A DNA stretch of 64,000 nt from an uncultured Alphaproteobacteria bacterium (GCA_903857685.1 CAIOFO010000010.1:26928-90927); one strand, 5' to 3'; shown: positions 8,739-20,457, counted from the first letter of the stretch. Program-made: numbers and translations. The notes: generated from the letters alone by a model not told the origin.

Positions 8739-10466
8739 ATGACAGTGAATGGCTGGCTTCAGATCACGCTTTATGTCGTGATCATTATCGCGCTCACAAA
8801 GCCGTTTGGCGGCTATATGACCCGCGTCTTCAACGGCGACCGCACGCTTCTGTCGCCGGTTCTTCGCCCGGTGGAGCGTTTGCTTTACGGCATCAGCGGC
8901 GTGGACGAGAAGGAAGACCAGCATTGGCTGGTCTATGCCATCGCCATGCTGGCCTTCACCATGGCGGGCTTTCTCTCGCTGTATGCGCTGCAGCGGCTGC
9001 AGGCCGTCCTGCCTTTCAATCCCCAGGGACAGGCCGCGGTCGGCGAGCATCTGGCCTTCAACACTTCGGTCAGTTTCGTCACCAATACCAACTGGCAGTC
9101 CTACGTTCCCGAAACCACCATGAGCTATCTGGTGCAGATGGCGGGACTGACGGTTCACAATTTCCTTTCCGCCGCGACCGGCATTGCGCTGGCGGTGGCG
9201 CTGATCCGCGGCTTCTCGCGGCGCTCAGCAAGCGGCGTCGGCAATTTCTGGGTCGATGTCACGCGCTGCACGCTCTACATCCTGCTGCCGGTTTCCATCA
9301 TCGTCGGCCTGTTCTTCATCTGGCAGGGCATGCCGCAAAATCTCAACGCCTATACCGCCGTGACAACGCTGGAGGGCGTCAAGCAGGTGATTGCCCAGGG
9401 GCCGGTGGCTTCGCAGGAAGTCATCAAGATGTTCGGCACCAATGGCGGCGGCTTCTTCAACACCAATTCGGCCCATCCTTTTGAGAATCCCAATGCGCTG
9501 ACCAATCTGGTCCAGATGGTCCTGATCTTCTCGATCGGGGCGGGCCTGACCAACGTGTTCGGCCGCATGGTCGGCAGCCAGAGGCAGGGCTGGGCGAGCT
9601 TCGCGGTCATGGGCCTGCTGTTCCTGGCCGGGGTGGCCACGGTCTATCATTCCGAGGCGCCCGGCAATCCTGCTTTTGCCGCCATGCAAGTTGACCAGGC
9701 GCCCAGCGCGCTTCAGGCCGGCGGCAACATGGAAGGCAAGGATGTCCGTTTCGGCATCGCCAATTCATCGCTTTTCACCACCGTGACCACCGATGCGTCC
9801 TGCGGCGCCGTCAACAACATGCATGACAGTTTGATGCCGCTGGGCGGGCTGGTGCCGATGTTCAACATAATGCTGGGCGAGATCATCTTCGGCGGCGTCG
9901 GCTCCGGCCTTTACGGCATGCTGCTGTTCGCCATCATCGCGGTCTTCGTTGCTGGCCTGATGGTGGGGCGTACGCCGGAATATCTGGGTAAGAAGCTGGA
10001 ATCCAAGGAAGTGAAGATGGCGATGCTCGCCATCCTGGTGCTGCCGCTCTCCATGCTGGGCTTCACGGCGCTGGCCACGGTGCTGCCCGCTGGCCTGGCG
10101 GGGCCGGAAAATGCGGGACCACACGGCTTTTCCGAGATTCTCTATGCCTTTGTCTCGGCCACCGGCAACAATGGCAGCGCCTTTGCCGGCATCACGGCCA
10201 ACACGATGTTCTACAATTCCACGCTGGGCCTGGCGATGTTCATCGGCCGCTTTTTGATGATCGTGCCGATGCTGGCCATCGCCGGATCGCTTGCCGCCAA
10301 GAAAATCGTGCCGCCCTCGGCAGGAACCTTTCCCACCGACAGCGGCCTGTTTGTCGGCCTGTTGATCGGCGTGATCGTCATCATGGGCGGGCTCATTTTC
10401 TTCCCCGCCCTGGCCCTGGGTCCCATCGTCGAGCATTTGGCGATGACCGCAGGCACACTTTATTAA
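8739..10466 (+). CDS. kdpA: K+-transporting ATPase, potassium-binding subunit KdpA
   Basis: 575-residue channel-like subunit of the KdpFABC P-type K+ pump, belonging to the superfamily of K+ transporters with four pore-loop repeats. Selectivity-filter-like segments are visible ([68 protein letters not shown]). Length fits the family (~557-600). First large gene of the operon, 19 bases before kdpB. Confidence 0.97.
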   Translation: MTVNGWLQITLYVVIIIALTKPFGGYMTRVFNGDRTLLSPVLRPVERLLYGISGVDEKEDQHWLVYAIAMLAFTMAGFLSLYALQRLQAVLPFNPQGQAAVGEHLAFNTSVSFVTNTNWQSYVPETTMSYLVQMAGLTVHNFLSAATGIALAVALIRGFSRRSASGVGNFWVDVTRCTLYILLPVSIIVGLFFIWQGMPQNLNAYTAVTTLEGVKQVIAQGPVASQEVIKMFGTNGGGFFNTNSAHPFENPNALTNLVQMVLIFSIGAGLTNVFGRMVGSQRQGWASFAVMGLLFLAGVATVYHSEAPGNPAFAAMQVDQAPSALQAGGNMEGKDVRFGIANSSLFTTVTTDASCGAVNNMHDSLMPLGGLVPMFNIMLGEIIFGGVGSGLYGMLLFAIIAVFVAGLMVGRTPEYLGKKLESKEVKMAMLAILVLPLSMLGFTALATVLPAGLAGPENAGPHGFSEILYAFVSATGNNGSAFAGITANTMFYNSTLGLAMFIGRFLMIVPMLAIAGSLAAKKIVPPSAGTFPTDSGLFVGLLIGVIVIMGGLIFFPALALGPIVEHLAMTAGTLY

Positions 10467-10485
10467 GCGCCGAAAGAGGCATTCG

Positions 10486-12600
10486 ATGGATAATTCGAAA
10501 AATCGCAATAGCAGCCTGTTTGCCACGATCGGCGATCCCAAGATCCTGATTCCGGCGATCGGCGGCGCCTTTCGCAAGCTCGACCCGCGCATCATGATCC
10601 ATAACCCGGTCATGTTCGTGGTCGAGATTGTGGCCACGCTCACCACCATTCTGTTCGTGCGCGATCTGGCCACCGGTGTCGCGCATCTGGGCTTCGCATT
10701 TCAGATCAATCTCTGGCTTTGGTTCACGGTGCTGTTCGCCAATTTTGCCGAGGCGGTTGCCGAAGGCCGGGGCAAGGCGCAGGCCGCCTCGCTGCGCCAG
10801 ACCAAGACGGATGCGATGGCCAAGCTGCTGACGCCCGGCGCGGCAACGACGCAGCCGGTGGCGGCGGCATCGCTCAAGCCGGGTGATATCGTGCTGGTGG
10901 AGGCGGGCGACCTGGTGCCCAGCGATGGCGATGTGATCGAGGGTGTCGCCTCCGTCAATGAATCCGCCATCACCGGCGAATCCGCTCCCGTCATCCGGGA
11001 AAGCGGCGGCGACCGTTCGGCGGTCACCGGCGGCACCACCGTGATCTCCGACTGGATCAAGGTCCGGATCACGGCCGGCTACGGCCATACTTTCCTGGAC
11101 CGCATGATCGCCCTGGTCGAGGGCGCCGAACGCCAGAAAACCCCCAATGAAATCGCCCTCAACATTCTTCTGGCGGGCCTGACAATTATCTTCGTCATCG
11201 TTATTGCAACGATTCCGAGCTTCGCCATTTATGCCGGCGGCAAGATGCCGGTGCTGGTGCTGGTGGCGCTGTTTGTGACACTCATTCCGACCACCATCGG
11301 CGCCCTGCTGTCCGCCATCGGCATCGCCGGCATGGACCGGCTGGTGCGCTTTAACGTGCTGGCGATGTCCGGCCGGGCGGTGGAAGCGGCGGGCGACGTC
11401 GACACGCTTTTGCTCGACAAGACCGGCACCATCACCCTGGGCAATCGCCAGGCGACCGAATTTCATGCCCTGCCGGGCGTTACGGCGCAGGAACTGGCGG
11501 AAGCCGCCCAGATGTCGTCGCTGTCGGACGAAACCCCGGAAGGCCGCTCCGTGGTGGTTCTGGCCAAGGAAAAATACGGCATCCGCGGCCGCGAAATGGC
11601 GCCGCTGAACGCCAAATTCCTGCCCTTCTCGGCCCATACCCGCATCAGCGGCATCGATTATGAAGGAAGCCAGATCCGCAAGGGCGCGGTGGACGCTGTG
11701 CTGAATTATGCCCTGACTGCGGCGGGCATGGCCACGGTCCAGGCGCCGGACCGCGCGGCGGCGGTAAAACTTCTCGGCGCCGACGCCGGCAACGCCTTCA
11801 TCGCGATTTCCGAACGCGTCGCCAAGTCAGGCGGCACACCGCTGGCGGTGGCAAAGGACGGAAAGCTGCTGGGAATCATCCAGCTCAAGGACATCATCAA
11901 GGGCGGCATCAAGGAGCGTTTTGCCGAATTGCGCCAGATGGGCATCCGCACCGTGATGATCACTGGCGACAATGCCCTGACGGCGGCGGCCATCGCGGCG
12001 GAATCGGGCGTGGATGACTTCCTGGCCCAGGCGACGCCGGAAACCAAACTCAAGCTGATCCGCGACGAACAGGCCAAGGGCAAGTTGGTGGCGATGTGCG
12101 GTGACGGCACCAATGATGCGCCGGCGCTGGCGCAGGCCGATGTCGGCGTGGCGATGAACACCGGCACAATGGCGGCCCGCGAAGCCGGCAACATGGTGGA
12201 CCTGGACAGCGACCCGACCAAGCTGATCGAGATCGTGGAAATCGGCAAGCAGCTCCTCATCACCCGTGGCGCGCTCACCACCTTCTCGATCGCCAATGAC
12301 GTCGCCAAGTATTTCGCGATCATTCCGGCAATGTTCCTGGCCTTTTATCCCCAGCTGCAGGCGCTCAATATCATGCAGCTCCACACCCCGCAGAGCGCGA
12401 TCCTGTCGGCCATCATCTTCAATGCGCTGATCATCATCGCCCTGATACCGCTGGCCCTCAAAGGCGTTTCCTACCGTCCGGTCGGCGCGGCCAGCATGCT
12501 GCGGCGCAATCTCCTGATCTACGGCCTTGGGGGCATCATCGTGCCGTTTGTCGGCATCAAACTGATCGACCTGGCGGTCACCGCCATCGGTCTTGCGTGA
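10486..12600 (+). CDS. kdpB: K+-transporting P-type ATPase, subunit KdpB
   Basis: 704 residues, catalytic subunit that hydrolyses ATP to drive K+ uptake at scarce K+. Visible: actuator loop [18 protein letters not shown] (TGES; the serine phosphorylated in E. coli KdpB lies here), phosphorylation motif [12 protein letters not shown], nucleotide-binding KGAVDAV region, hinge [14 protein letters not shown] and [17 protein letters not shown]. The 3' end abuts kdpC, with GAGGAA at the stop serving as its ribosome site. Confidence 0.97.
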   Translation: MDNSKNRNSSLFATIGDPKILIPAIGGAFRKLDPRIMIHNPVMFVVEIVATLTTILFVRDLATGVAHLGFAFQINLWLWFTVLFANFAEAVAEGRGKAQAASLRQTKTDAMAKLLTPGAATTQPVAAASLKPGDIVLVEAGDLVPSDGDVIEGVASVNESAITGESAPVIRESGGDRSAVTGGTTVISDWIKVRITAGYGHTFLDRMIALVEGAERQKTPNEIALNILLAGLTIIFVIVIATIPSFAIYAGGKMPVLVLVALFVTLIPTTIGALLSAIGIAGMDRLVRFNVLAMSGRAVEAAGDVDTLLLDKTGTITLGNRQATEFHALPGVTAQELAEAAQMSSLSDETPEGRSVVVLAKEKYGIRGREMAPLNAKFLPFSAHTRISGIDYEGSQIRKGAVDAVLNYALTAAGMATVQAPDRAAAVKLLGADAGNAFIAISERVAKSGGTPLAVAKDGKLLGIIQLKDIIKGGIKERFAELRQMGIRTVMITGDNALTAAAIAAESGVDDFLAQATPETKLKLIRDEQAKGKLVAMCGDGTNDAPALAQADVGVAMNTGTMAAREAGNMVDLDSDPTKLIEIVEIGKQLLITRGALTTFSIANDVAKYFAIIPAMFLAFYPQLQALNIMQLHTPQSAILSAIIFNALIIIALIPLALKGVSYRPVGAASMLRRNLLIYGLGGIIVPFVGIKLIDLAVTAIGLA

Positions 12601-12610
12601 GGAACCCGCC

Positions 12611-13222
12611 ATGCTGAAACAAATCCGTCCCGCCCTTTTGATGATCGTGCTGTTCACGATCCTCACCGGCCTGATCTATCCGCTGGGAATGACCGGGCTG
12701 GGCCAATTGCTGTTTCCGCATCAGGCGGGTGGCAGCCTGATTGAAAAGAACGGCAAGGTGATCGGCTCCGAACTGATCGGGCAAAATTTCGCCAGCGCCA
12801 AATATTTCCACGGCCGGATATCCACCACATCGGAACCCGACCCCAAGGATGCGACCAAGACCATCGCGGTGCCCTATGCCGCCGACAATTCCTCGGCGTC
12901 CAATCTGGGCCCGACATCCAAGGCGCTGATCGCCCGTGTCAAATCGGACACCGCTACGCTGCACGCCGAAAACCCGTCCGCGCCGGTGCCGGTCGATCTG
13001 GTCACCAGCTCGGCGAGCGGCCTGGACCCGGACATCACGCCCGCGGCGGCCCTATTCCAGGTGCCCCGTGTGGCCAAGGCCCGCGGTCTTTCCGAACCGG
13101 CTGTCCGCCAGCTGGTCGAGAGCCATGTTTCCGGGCGGCTGCTGGGCCTGATCGGTGAGCCGCATGTCAACGTCCTGAAACTCAATATGGATCTGGACGC
13201 CATGCAAGGCAGCCGCGGCTGA
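12611..13222 (+). CDS. kdpC: K+-transporting ATPase subunit KdpC
   Basis: 203-residue subunit with one N-terminal membrane span ([20 protein letters not shown]) and a periplasmic domain with the conserved SNLGPTSK and [26 protein letters not shown] motifs. It stabilises and helps ATP binding in the KdpFABC complex. Start taken at MLKQIRP, 10 bases after the kdpB stop; the longer frame starting inside kdpB is unnecessary. Confidence 0.95.
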   Translation: MLKQIRPALLMIVLFTILTGLIYPLGMTGLGQLLFPHQAGGSLIEKNGKVIGSELIGQNFASAKYFHGRISTTSEPDPKDATKTIAVPYAADNSSASNLGPTSKALIARVKSDTATLHAENPSAPVPVDLVTSSASGLDPDITPAAALFQVPRVAKARGLSEPAVRQLVESHVSGRLLGLIGEPHVNVLKLNMDLDAMQGSRG

Positions 13223-13337
13223 GCTAGTGTGTGGGCACGGTTGAGCGAGTCGCTCTCGGTCGTCCTTCCCCCGGAGGGGCTTTCGGGGCAAGTTGCATTG
13301 ACGCGCAGCAACCCATTCGAAAATGAGGATGAGGGCG

Positions 13338-13397
13338 ATGAGTAACTATATCCGGCCTGCCGGCAATGTTCCGCAAACCGGCCGGTGTGTTTCTTGA
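13338..13397 (+). CDS. Possible 19-codon leader ORF before the SPFH gene
   Basis: ATG preceded by GAGGATGAGGG, by far the best ribosome site in the kdpC-SPFH gap. It encodes 19 residues and its TGA overlaps the TTG where the SPFH frame can begin (TTGA). Either it is a coupling leader, or a one-base frameshift has separated the true N-terminus from the SPFH gene. No homology recognised. Confidence 0.3.
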   Translation: MSNYIRPAGNVPQTGRCVS

Positions 13398-14317
13398 GCG
13401 AACCCTGGGGCCAGCCGGGCAACCGGCCGCAGATCAACATCAACAACCTGCCGCGGCATATTAATGTCAACAATCTGCCGCGGGGAGCGGCTGGCGCCGG
13501 CTTGGCTGTCGTCGTGCTGCTGCTGATCCTGCTTTCCACCTATTTCACCATCGACCAGGGTGAGCGTGGCGTGATCCTGCACAACGGCGCCATCGTGGGC
13601 GAAGCCGAACCGGGGCTGCATTTCAAGTTGCCGATCATCACCAGCATCGAGAAGATTTCGGTGCAGATTCAAAAGGAATCTTTTGCCAAGACCGCCGATA
13701 CCGACGCCCGCATGCAGGCCTATTCCCGCGACCAGCAACCGGCGATCATCGCTCTCTCGGTGAACTATCACGTCACAGATGCGTCCGCCGTCTATGCCCA
13801 GTACGGCTCGCTGGCAGGCATGGAAGCCCGGGTGATCAACCCGAAGGCCTATGAGCAACTGAAGAATGTCTTCGGCCAGTTCGACGCCGCCGATGCCATC
13901 CAGAAACGCGCTTCCCTGAATGCGGAAGTTTATGCCGCGATCCGCGGCGCGGTGCGCGGGCCGGTGGTGATTGACAGCGTTCAGATCGAGGACATTTCCT
14001 TCTCTCAGCAATACGAAGCCGCCGTCGAAGCGCGCATGCAAGCCATCGTCAAGCAGCAGCAGGCCGAAGCGGACAAGCAGAAGCGCATCATAGATGCCGA
14101 CGCCGCCGCCTATGAAGTGAAGGCGGCGGCGGATGCCCAGGCGCACCAGATCGAGGTGCAGGGCGCCGCCGAGGCCGGTGCGATCAAGGCGCGTGGCGAC
14201 GCCCTGCGCGACAATCCCGGTCTGCCGACGCTGGTCGCGGCAGAAAAATGGAACGGGGTGTTGCCGACCACGATGGTTCCGGGCAATGCGTTGCCGTTTC
14301 TGAACCTCGCGAAATAA
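13394..14317 (+). CDS. Prohibitin/SPFH-domain membrane protein
   Basis: About 307 residues. An N-terminal tail with a repeated IN(I/V)NNLPR motif, one membrane span (GLAVVVLLLILLSTYF), an SPFH/band 7 domain, then an Ala/Gln/Lys-rich coiled coil (QQQAEADKQKRIIDADAAAYEVKAAADAQ) and a short C-terminus. Such proteins oligomerise into ring-like membrane microdomain scaffolds. Its place between kdpC and kdpD, same strand, suggests co-expression with the K+ pump. The start is uncertain: the frame has only GTG (13385) and TTG (13394) near the likely N-terminus, neither with a good ribosome site; see the leader ORF. Confidence 0.82.
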   Translation: MSEPWGQPGNRPQININNLPRHINVNNLPRGAAGAGLAVVVLLLILLSTYFTIDQGERGVILHNGAIVGEAEPGLHFKLPIITSIEKISVQIQKESFAKTADTDARMQAYSRDQQPAIIALSVNYHVTDASAVYAQYGSLAGMEARVINPKAYEQLKNVFGQFDAADAIQKRASLNAEVYAAIRGAVRGPVVIDSVQIEDISFSQQYEAAVEARMQAIVKQQQAEADKQKRIIDADAAAYEVKAAADAQAHQIEVQGAAEAGAIKARGDALRDNPGLPTLVAAEKWNGVLPTTMVPGNALPFLNLAK

Positions 14318-14449
14318 AGGCATATGCGCCGCAAGAGGCCGTCAGCCGGGGCGGCAAAGTACAGGGTGGCGGAATAAAATGGCAACATGGCTTCATAAAT
14401 TGGACCTGACGCCATGCACAGCAAGCGGCGGCTGAGCTAATGTTGCGGG

Positions 14450-17155
14450 ATGACTGAGCGAATTTCCCAGGAACGTCCCTCACCGGATGCTCTCTTGGAG
14501 CAGGCCAGAAAGGAGGGACGCGGCAAGCTCCGCGTTTTTCTGGGCGCCGCTCCGGGCGTGGGCAAGACCTTTGAAATGCTGACCCAGGGGCGACGCCGGC
14601 GGCTGGAAGGCACCGATGTGGTCATTGGTGTGGTGGAAACCCACGGCCGGCAGGAGACCGAAGCCCTGACAAAGGGCTTTGAGAGCATTCCCAAGAAGCG
14701 CGGTCTTTACAAAGGCCGCGTGGTCGCGGAAATGGACCTTGACGCCATTCTCCAGCGCAAACCGGAGCTGGTCCTGGTGGACGAGCTTGCCCATACCAAT
14801 GTCGAGGGCAGCCGGCATCCCAAGCGCTACCTCGATGTGGAAGAGATTCTGGATGCCGGCATTGACGTTTTCACCACCGTCAACATCCAGCACATCGAAA
14901 GCCTGAATGACGTCATTGCCCAGATCACGCGCATCCATGTGCGCGAGACCGTGCCGGACGCCATCCTGGACGAAGCCGATGAAATCGAGCTGGTCGATCT
15001 GACGGCGGAAGACCTGCTCAAGCGGCTTCGTGAAGGCAAGGTTTATGTCAAGGCGCAGGCGGAGAGGGCGCTGAGCCATTTTTTCTCGCCCGGCAATCTG
15101 ACGGCATTGCGCGAGCTTGCCCTGCGCCGGGTCGCCCAGCATGTCGACCGCGACATGGTGGACTACATGCAGGCGCACGCCATCGGCGGTCCATGGCCCG
15201 CCAGCGAACGCATCCTGGTCTGCATCAGCGAACAGCCCAGCTCTGCCGAACTGGTGCGCCGTGCGCGCCGCGTCGCCGACGCCCTGAAGGCGGAATGGAC
15301 CGCGCTCTATATAGAAAGTGCCCGGCACGCGACCTTGAGCGAGGCTGACAAGGACCGGGTCGCCGATACGCTGCGGCTGGCGCAGCGCCTCGGTGGCCAG
15401 ACGGCATCCTTGCCCGGCCGCAATATCGCGGAGGCAATCCTAGCATTCGCCCGCCGGAATAACGTCACCCAGATCATCATCGCCAAATCGGACAGGCCGC
15501 TATGGTTTGAGCTGCTCCATGGTTCGGTGGTGCGCGATCTTTTCCGCAACAGCGGCGCCATCAGCGTCACCGCAATCGCCCCGCGCGGCGCGGCGATTCC
15601 CGCCAAAAGCGTCAAGACCGCCGTCCGTTCCGAGGGGACCGGCTGGCGCGGATACCTGATCAGCGCGCTGGCCGTGACCGGCACCATCGGCATCGCCTGG
15701 GTTATCAACGCCTTTTCCGCCCAAGCCCTGGGCAGCCTGGGAATGATTTTCCTGGTGCCGGTGCTGATCAGCGCAGTATTTTTCGGGCGCAGGGTCGCCT
15801 TTGTCACCGCGATCCTGAGCGTGATGGCCTATAATTTCTTCTTCCTTCCTCCGCTTTATACTTTCACCATTGCCGACCCGAACAACTGGCTGTCGTTCGG
15901 CGTCCTGCTATTCGTGGGTATTTTTGCAGGCAATCTCGCGGCACGGGTGCGGGTTCAGGCCGATCTTGCGGCTGCGCGGGCAACCGCCATGACCGAGCTA
16001 TATCGCTTCACGGGGAAGCTGGCGGGAATTGCCCGCCTCGACGATATCTTGTGGGCTGCCTCCTTTCAGATCGCATCCATGCTGAAAGCCAATGTGGTGA
16101 TCCTGTTACCCAACCCCGCGACCAAGAACCCGGAAGTCCGCGCCGGTTATCCACCGGAGGACGAGCTGGACGCACAGGACCTTGCCGCGGCGGCCTGGAG
16201 CTGGGGCCATGGCCAGCCCGCCGGCCGCCACGCCGAGACCTTGCCCGGCGCCAAGCGGCTATTTCTGCCCATGCGCACGGGAGAAGGCATTGTCGGCGTC
16301 GCCGGTCTGCTGCGCCAGGATGAACGCTCGCTGTTCACGCCGGATGAAAGACGGCTGCTCGATGCCTTGCTGGACCAGACGGCGCTGGCCATCGAGCGCT
16401 CGACACTGGTCGAACGGGCGGACGAGGCGCAGGTGCTGGCCGAGGCGGACAAGCTGCGGGTGGCAATGCTGACGTCACTGTCGCACGATTTGCGCACGCC
16501 GCTTGCATCCATACTCGGCGCGGCCACCACGCTGATTGCGGGCCAGAATCTTTACGACGTCAAGCAGACCGGCGAACTGCTTGACACCATAAGGGAGGAA
16601 GCCGAGCGCCTGGACCGCTTTGTCGGCAATCTTCTCGACATGTCGCGGCTGGAGGCGGGCGTTCTGGGCGCCAAACCGGAAAGCGTAGATGTCACCGATC
16701 TGGTGGAAACCGCCACCAAGCGCCTGGCCCGCCGTTTGTCGGGGCACAGGCTGGAATTGAATTTTCCTCCCGATATCCCGCTTGTGTCGGCCGACACTCT
16801 GCTTCTGGAACAGGCCATCTTCAACCTGTTGGACAATGCGGTAAAATATGCGCCGGCTGGAACCGCCATCCGCTTGCAGGCGCACCGCATGGAATCCAAG
16901 GTCATCCTGACAATCGCGGACGAAGGACCGGGAATTCCTCCGGAGGCGTTGACGCATATCTTCGACAAATTTTATCGCGCCAAGGCGGCGGATAGCCGTG
17001 TCGCCGGAACAGGGCTGGGCCTGGCGGTGGCGCGCGGTTTTGTGGAGGCCTTCGGGGGCAGCCTGGACGCCGCCAACCGCGCCGATCGCAGCGGCGCAAT
17101 CATGACCATTACCCTTCCCATCGCGACCGAACCGGGATCCGCTCATGGCCGCTAA
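14450..17155 (+). CDS. kdpD: Osmosensitive K+ sensor histidine kinase KdpD
   Basis: 901-residue membrane sensor. Order: N-terminal KdpD domain with Walker A GAAPGVGKT (32-40) and Walker B-like LVLVDELAHTN, a universal-stress-protein domain (~250-370), four membrane spans (~400-510), a GAF domain, then HisKA (LTSLSHDLRTPLASILGA) and HATPase (FNLLDNAVKYAP, DEGPGIPP, GTGLGLAVARG). It responds to low K+ and phosphorylates KdpE to induce kdpFABC. The 3' end overlaps kdpE by 11 bases. Confidence 0.96.
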   Translation: MTERISQERPSPDALLEQARKEGRGKLRVFLGAAPGVGKTFEMLTQGRRRRLEGTDVVIGVVETHGRQETEALTKGFESIPKKRGLYKGRVVAEMDLDAILQRKPELVLVDELAHTNVEGSRHPKRYLDVEEILDAGIDVFTTVNIQHIESLNDVIAQITRIHVRETVPDAILDEADEIELVDLTAEDLLKRLREGKVYVKAQAERALSHFFSPGNLTALRELALRRVAQHVDRDMVDYMQAHAIGGPWPASERILVCISEQPSSAELVRRARRVADALKAEWTALYIESARHATLSEADKDRVADTLRLAQRLGGQTASLPGRNIAEAILAFARRNNVTQIIIAKSDRPLWFELLHGSVVRDLFRNSGAISVTAIAPRGAAIPAKSVKTAVRSEGTGWRGYLISALAVTGTIGIAWVINAFSAQALGSLGMIFLVPVLISAVFFGRRVAFVTAILSVMAYNFFFLPPLYTFTIADPNNWLSFGVLLFVGIFAGNLAARVRVQADLAAARATAMTELYRFTGKLAGIARLDDILWAASFQIASMLKANVVILLPNPATKNPEVRAGYPPEDELDAQDLAAAAWSWGHGQPAGRHAETLPGAKRLFLPMRTGEGIVGVAGLLRQDERSLFTPDERRLLDALLDQTALAIERSTLVERADEAQVLAEADKLRVAMLTSLSHDLRTPLASILGAATTLIAGQNLYDVKQTGELLDTIREEAERLDRFVGNLLDMSRLEAGVLGAKPESVDVTDLVETATKRLARRLSGHRLELNFPPDIPLVSADTLLLEQAIFNLLDNAVKYAPAGTAIRLQAHRMESKVILTIADEGPGIPPEALTHIFDKFYRAKAADSRVAGTGLGLAVARGFVEAFGGSLDAANRADRSGAIMTITLPIATEPGSAHGR

Positions 17156-17840
17156 ATTGCCCAAGATACTGATCGTGGATGACGAACCGCAGATATTGCG
17201 GTTCCTTCGCGCCAGCCTGCCGCCTCACGGATATGAGTGTGTCGAGGCCGGTTCGGGTAGCCAGGCCATACGGACTTTTGCGGCCGAACGCCCCGACGCG
17301 GTCATTCTGGATCTGGGTTTGCCCGATCAGGACGGATTTGCGGTGATCCAGGCCATTCGCGCCAATGCGCTGACGCCGATCATCGTGCTATCCGCGCGCA
17401 GCGACGTCGAAGGCAAGGTCAGGGCGCTGGAACTTGGCGCGGATGATTATGTCACCAAGCCCTTCGATATGGCGGAATTGCTGGCCCGCCTGAAAGCGGG
17501 ATTGCGCCACGGCCTGCAGGCGGTGGGTGAAGCGCCGGTTTTTCGCTCCGGTCCCCTGGCCGTGGACTTGGTCAATCGCCGGGTCATGCTCGACGACAAT
17601 GAAGTCCACCTGTCGCCGAAGGAATACAGCCTTCTGCGCTTTCTTGTGGCGCATGCCGGCAAGGTGGTGACGCACCATCAGCTTCTGAAGGAAGTGTGGG
17701 GTCCGGCCCATGTCGAGGATGTGCAATATCTGCGTGTTCTGATGCGCCAGCTGCGGCAGAAAATCGAACCCGATATCGCCGTGGCGCGGCTCCTCGTCAC
17801 CGAGCCAAGTGTGGGCTATCGCCTGCTCGTCCAGCCATAG
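17145..17840 (+). CDS. kdpE: Response regulator KdpE
   Basis: 231 residues: OmpR-type regulator with receiver domain (VDDEPQ acidic pocket, phospho-acceptor Asp in VILDLGLPDQDG, Lys in VTKPFD) and a C-terminal winged helix (LSPKEYSLLRFLVAHAGKVVTHHQLLKEVWG). It activates the kdp operon. It overlaps kdpD and ends three bases from the convergent hemA stop, leaving no room for a separate terminator. Confidence 0.95.
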   Translation: MAAKLPKILIVDDEPQILRFLRASLPPHGYECVEAGSGSQAIRTFAAERPDAVILDLGLPDQDGFAVIQAIRANALTPIIVLSARSDVEGKVRALELGADDYVTKPFDMAELLARLKAGLRHGLQAVGEAPVFRSGPLAVDLVNRRVMLDDNEVHLSPKEYSLLRFLVAHAGKVVTHHQLLKEVWGPAHVEDVQYLRVLMRQLRQKIEPDIAVARLLVTEPSVGYRLLVQP

Positions 17841-17843
17841 CCG

Positions 17844-19079
17844 TCAGGCGGCACGCGCCAGCCGATGGGCGTCCCAGACGATCAGCAAGGCGCCGACCAG
17901 CTTCTCCATCATCGCATCGCTATGCACAGGCGAGGGCGTGAAACGCAGTCTTTCGCTGCCTCGCGCCACGGTGGGGTAATTGATCGGCTGCACATAAATG
18001 CCGTGATCCGCCAGCAGCATGTCGGACACCGATTTGCACATTGCCGCATTGCCGACGAACAACGGCACGATGTGGCTGGGGCTCTCCATCACGGGCAGGC
18101 CGGCCTCACGCATCAGGCGTTTGAGACGGGCGGCGCGTTCCTGCAGGCGCTGGCGTTCCGCGTCGCCGGATTTCAGGTGCCGGATGCTGGCTAGGGCGCC
18201 CGCGGCAATCGCCGGCGCCAGGGAGGTGGTGAAGATAAAGCCGGGCGCGAAGGAGCGGATGCAATCCACGATTTCGGCCGAGGCGGCAATATAACCGCCC
18301 ATCACGCCGAAAGCCTTGGCCAGGGTTCCTTCCACGATATCGATCCGCGCCATGGCGCCGTCGCGCGCCGCCACGCCGGCGCCGCGCGCGCCGTACAAGC
18401 CGACGCCATGCACCTCGTCAATATAGGTCATGGCGCCATATTTTTCGGCCAGATCGCAGATCGCGCCCGCCGGCGAAAAATCCCCGTCCATGGAATAGAC
18501 CGATTCAAAGGCGATCAGCTTGGGCTGGGCGGGATTGGCGCTTTCCAGCAATTCCTCCAGATGCGCCATGTCATTGTGGCGGAAGACGCGCTTGACCGTG
18601 CCGCCATGGCGGATGCCTTCAATCATCGAGGAGTGATTTCGCTCATCGGAAAAGACGATCAGCCCCGGCAGCAATTTCGCCAGCGTCGCCAGGGTGGCAT
18701 CGTTGGAAACATAGCCGGAGGTGAAGAGGAGCGCGGCCTCCTTGCCATGCAGATCGGCCAGTTCCTGCTCCAACTGGACATGGTAATGCGTCGTGCCGGA
18801 GATATTGCGGGTGCCGCCGGACCCGGCGCCCACCGTGTCCACGGCCTCATGCATGGCCGCGAGGACCTTGGGATGCTGGCCCATATTGAGATAGTCGTTG
18901 CTGCACCAGACCGTTATCGGGCGGCCGCCCGCATCGGCATAAAGCCCCGCCCGGGGAAAGGCGCCGCGTTCGCGCATGATGTCGGCGAAGACGCGGTAAC
19001 GGCCCTCGCGCCGCAATGTCGCAAGCGCATCTTGAAAGTGGTTGCGCCAGCCATTCGTCTTGCTCTCGGGAAGGTTCAT
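17844..19079 (-). CDS. hemA: 5-aminolevulinate synthase
   Basis: 411-residue PLP enzyme condensing succinyl-CoA and glycine to 5-aminolevulinate, the first haem/tetrapyrrole step of alphaproteobacteria. Motifs: [46 protein letters not shown] and the PLP lysine in [17 protein letters not shown] used the internal ATG (MNLPESK), which has AGGACAGGA just upstream, not the longest frame start at 19145. It lies 31 bases downstream of hemN on the same strand, so it is probably the low-oxygen-induced copy, read from the FixK-box promoter of hemN. Confidence 0.93.
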   Translation of the reverse strand: MNLPESKTNGWRNHFQDALATLRREGRYRVFADIMRERGAFPRAGLYADAGGRPITVWCSNDYLNMGQHPKVLAAMHEAVDTVGAGSGGTRNISGTTHYHVQLEQELADLHGKEAALLFTSGYVSNDATLATLAKLLPGLIVFSDERNHSSMIEGIRHGGTVKRVFRHNDMAHLEELLESANPAQPKLIAFESVYSMDGDFSPAGAICDLAEKYGAMTYIDEVHGVGLYGARGAGVAARDGAMARIDIVEGTLAKAFGVMGGYIAASAEIVDCIRSFAPGFIFTTSLAPAIAAGALASIRHLKSGDAERQRLQERAARLKRLMREAGLPVMESPSHIVPLFVGNAAMCKSVSDMLLADHGIYVQPINYPTVARGSERLRFTPSPVHSDAMMEKLVGALLIVWDAHRLARAA

Positions 19080-19110
19080 GGCGTCCTGTCCTTGCCTGTC
19101 CATATTGCAA

Positions 19111-20457
19111 CTATACCGAAACGGAATGCCGGACCTGCCCGGCATCGAGATACTGGTCGAAGGCGGCGCAAACCAGCCTGACGGCGGACCGCCATTGCGG
19201 TTTTACCGTGACTTTCGCGCCCTTGATCGCGACCATTCCCTCTTCTTCGATGGGCGCGAGCCGCCGCAGCGATTCGGCGAAAATAACCGGCGTGCGTCCG
19301 AACATCGCCGCGACATCGGCTAGGTCGACTTCCAGGTCACACATCAGCCGTTCGATCACATGACGATGCATGCGGTCATTGTCAGTAAGGGCGATGCCGC
19401 GGGCGACGGGAAAATTCCCGGCCTCCAGCGCGCCGCGCCAGGCGGGCACTTGGGGATGGTTCTGCGCATATCCCTGGGGCAGCGAGCCGATGGCCGATGC
19501 GCCAAGCCCGATCAGGATCGGCGCGCTGTCTGTGGTGTAGCCCTGGAAGTTGCGCGAAATGCTGCCATCGGCCGCGGCACGGGCGAGTGAATCGTGCGAC
19601 TTGGCGAAATGGTCAAGGCCGATCGCGGCATAGCCATGGGCGCAGAGAATTTCACGGGCTAGCTCGGCCTGCTGCAGCCTCAGATCCACGCCGGGAAGAA
19701 GTTCCACGGGTATCAATGCCTGGTGCTTCTTGAATTGCGGCACATGGGCATAGCCGAAGACGGCAAAACGATCCGGATTAAGCCAGAGCGCGAAATCCAG
19801 TGTCCGCTCCCAGCTGGCCAGGGTCTGGCGGGGAAGGCCATAGATCAGATCCAGGTTGAGGCTGCTGATCCCCGCCTCCCGCAGCAATTCGATTGCGTGC
19901 GCCGTTTCCTCATCGCTCTGGATGCGGTTGATGGCGTGCTGCACCGCCGGATCGCAATCCTGCAGGCCGATGCTGGCGCGCGTGACGCCGGCGGCCTTGA
20001 GGGCCTGTGCCATGGCGTGGTTGAAGCCGCGGGGATCGATTTCAACGGCAAATTCCGCGTCGGGGAGCACATCGAAATTCTCCCGCAGGGCGTCGTTGAG
20101 CCGGGCGATATCGGCGGTGCTGAGCAGGGTGGGCGAGCCGCCGCCCCAGTGGATATGGGACACGGGCCGGCGGCCGTTCAGCGCCGCCGACACCATGCCG
20201 ATTTCCTTGAGCAGCATGTCGCAGTAGCTGCGCACCGGCGAATAGGTGTTAACGGCCGTCGTGTTGCAGCCGCAGAACCAGCAAAGCGTGTCGCAAAATG
20301 GAATATGCAGATAAAGCGAAAGAGGGGCGTTCTCGGGCAGCGTCCCAAGCCAGTCCCGATAGCGCGCGGAATTTATCCCGGCGTGAAAATGCGGCGCCGT
20401 GGGGTAACTCGTGTAGCGCGGCACATTGGCCGAAAGCAGTGGTGATGTCTGTTGCAT
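19111..20457 (-). CDS. hemN: Oxygen-independent coproporphyrinogen III dehydrogenase HemN
   Basis: 448-residue radical-SAM enzyme converting coproporphyrinogen III to protoporphyrinogen IX without O2. The iron-sulfur motif is [17 protein letters not shown] (CxxxCxxCxC, HemN type), followed by GGGSPTLLS and the [11 protein letters not shown] strand. The ATG used (MQQTSPLL) has GGGGAG upstream; the 30-codon longer frame runs into the FixK boxes. First gene of the hemN-hemA unit, divergent from the OmpW-like gene. Confidence 0.94.
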   Translation of the reverse strand: MQQTSPLLSANVPRYTSYPTAPHFHAGINSARYRDWLGTLPENAPLSLYLHIPFCDTLCWFCGCNTTAVNTYSPVRSYCDMLLKEIGMVSAALNGRRPVSHIHWGGGSPTLLSTADIARLNDALRENFDVLPDAEFAVEIDPRGFNHAMAQALKAAGVTRASIGLQDCDPAVQHAINRIQSDEETAHAIELLREAGISSLNLDLIYGLPRQTLASWERTLDFALWLNPDRFAVFGYAHVPQFKKHQALIPVELLPGVDLRLQQAELAREILCAHGYAAIGLDHFAKSHDSLARAAADGSISRNFQGYTTDSAPILIGLGASAIGSLPQGYAQNHPQVPAWRGALEAGNFPVARGIALTDNDRMHRHVIERLMCDLEVDLADVAAMFGRTPVIFAESLRRLAPIEEEGMVAIKGAKVTVKPQWRSAVRLVCAAFDQYLDAGQVRHSVSV

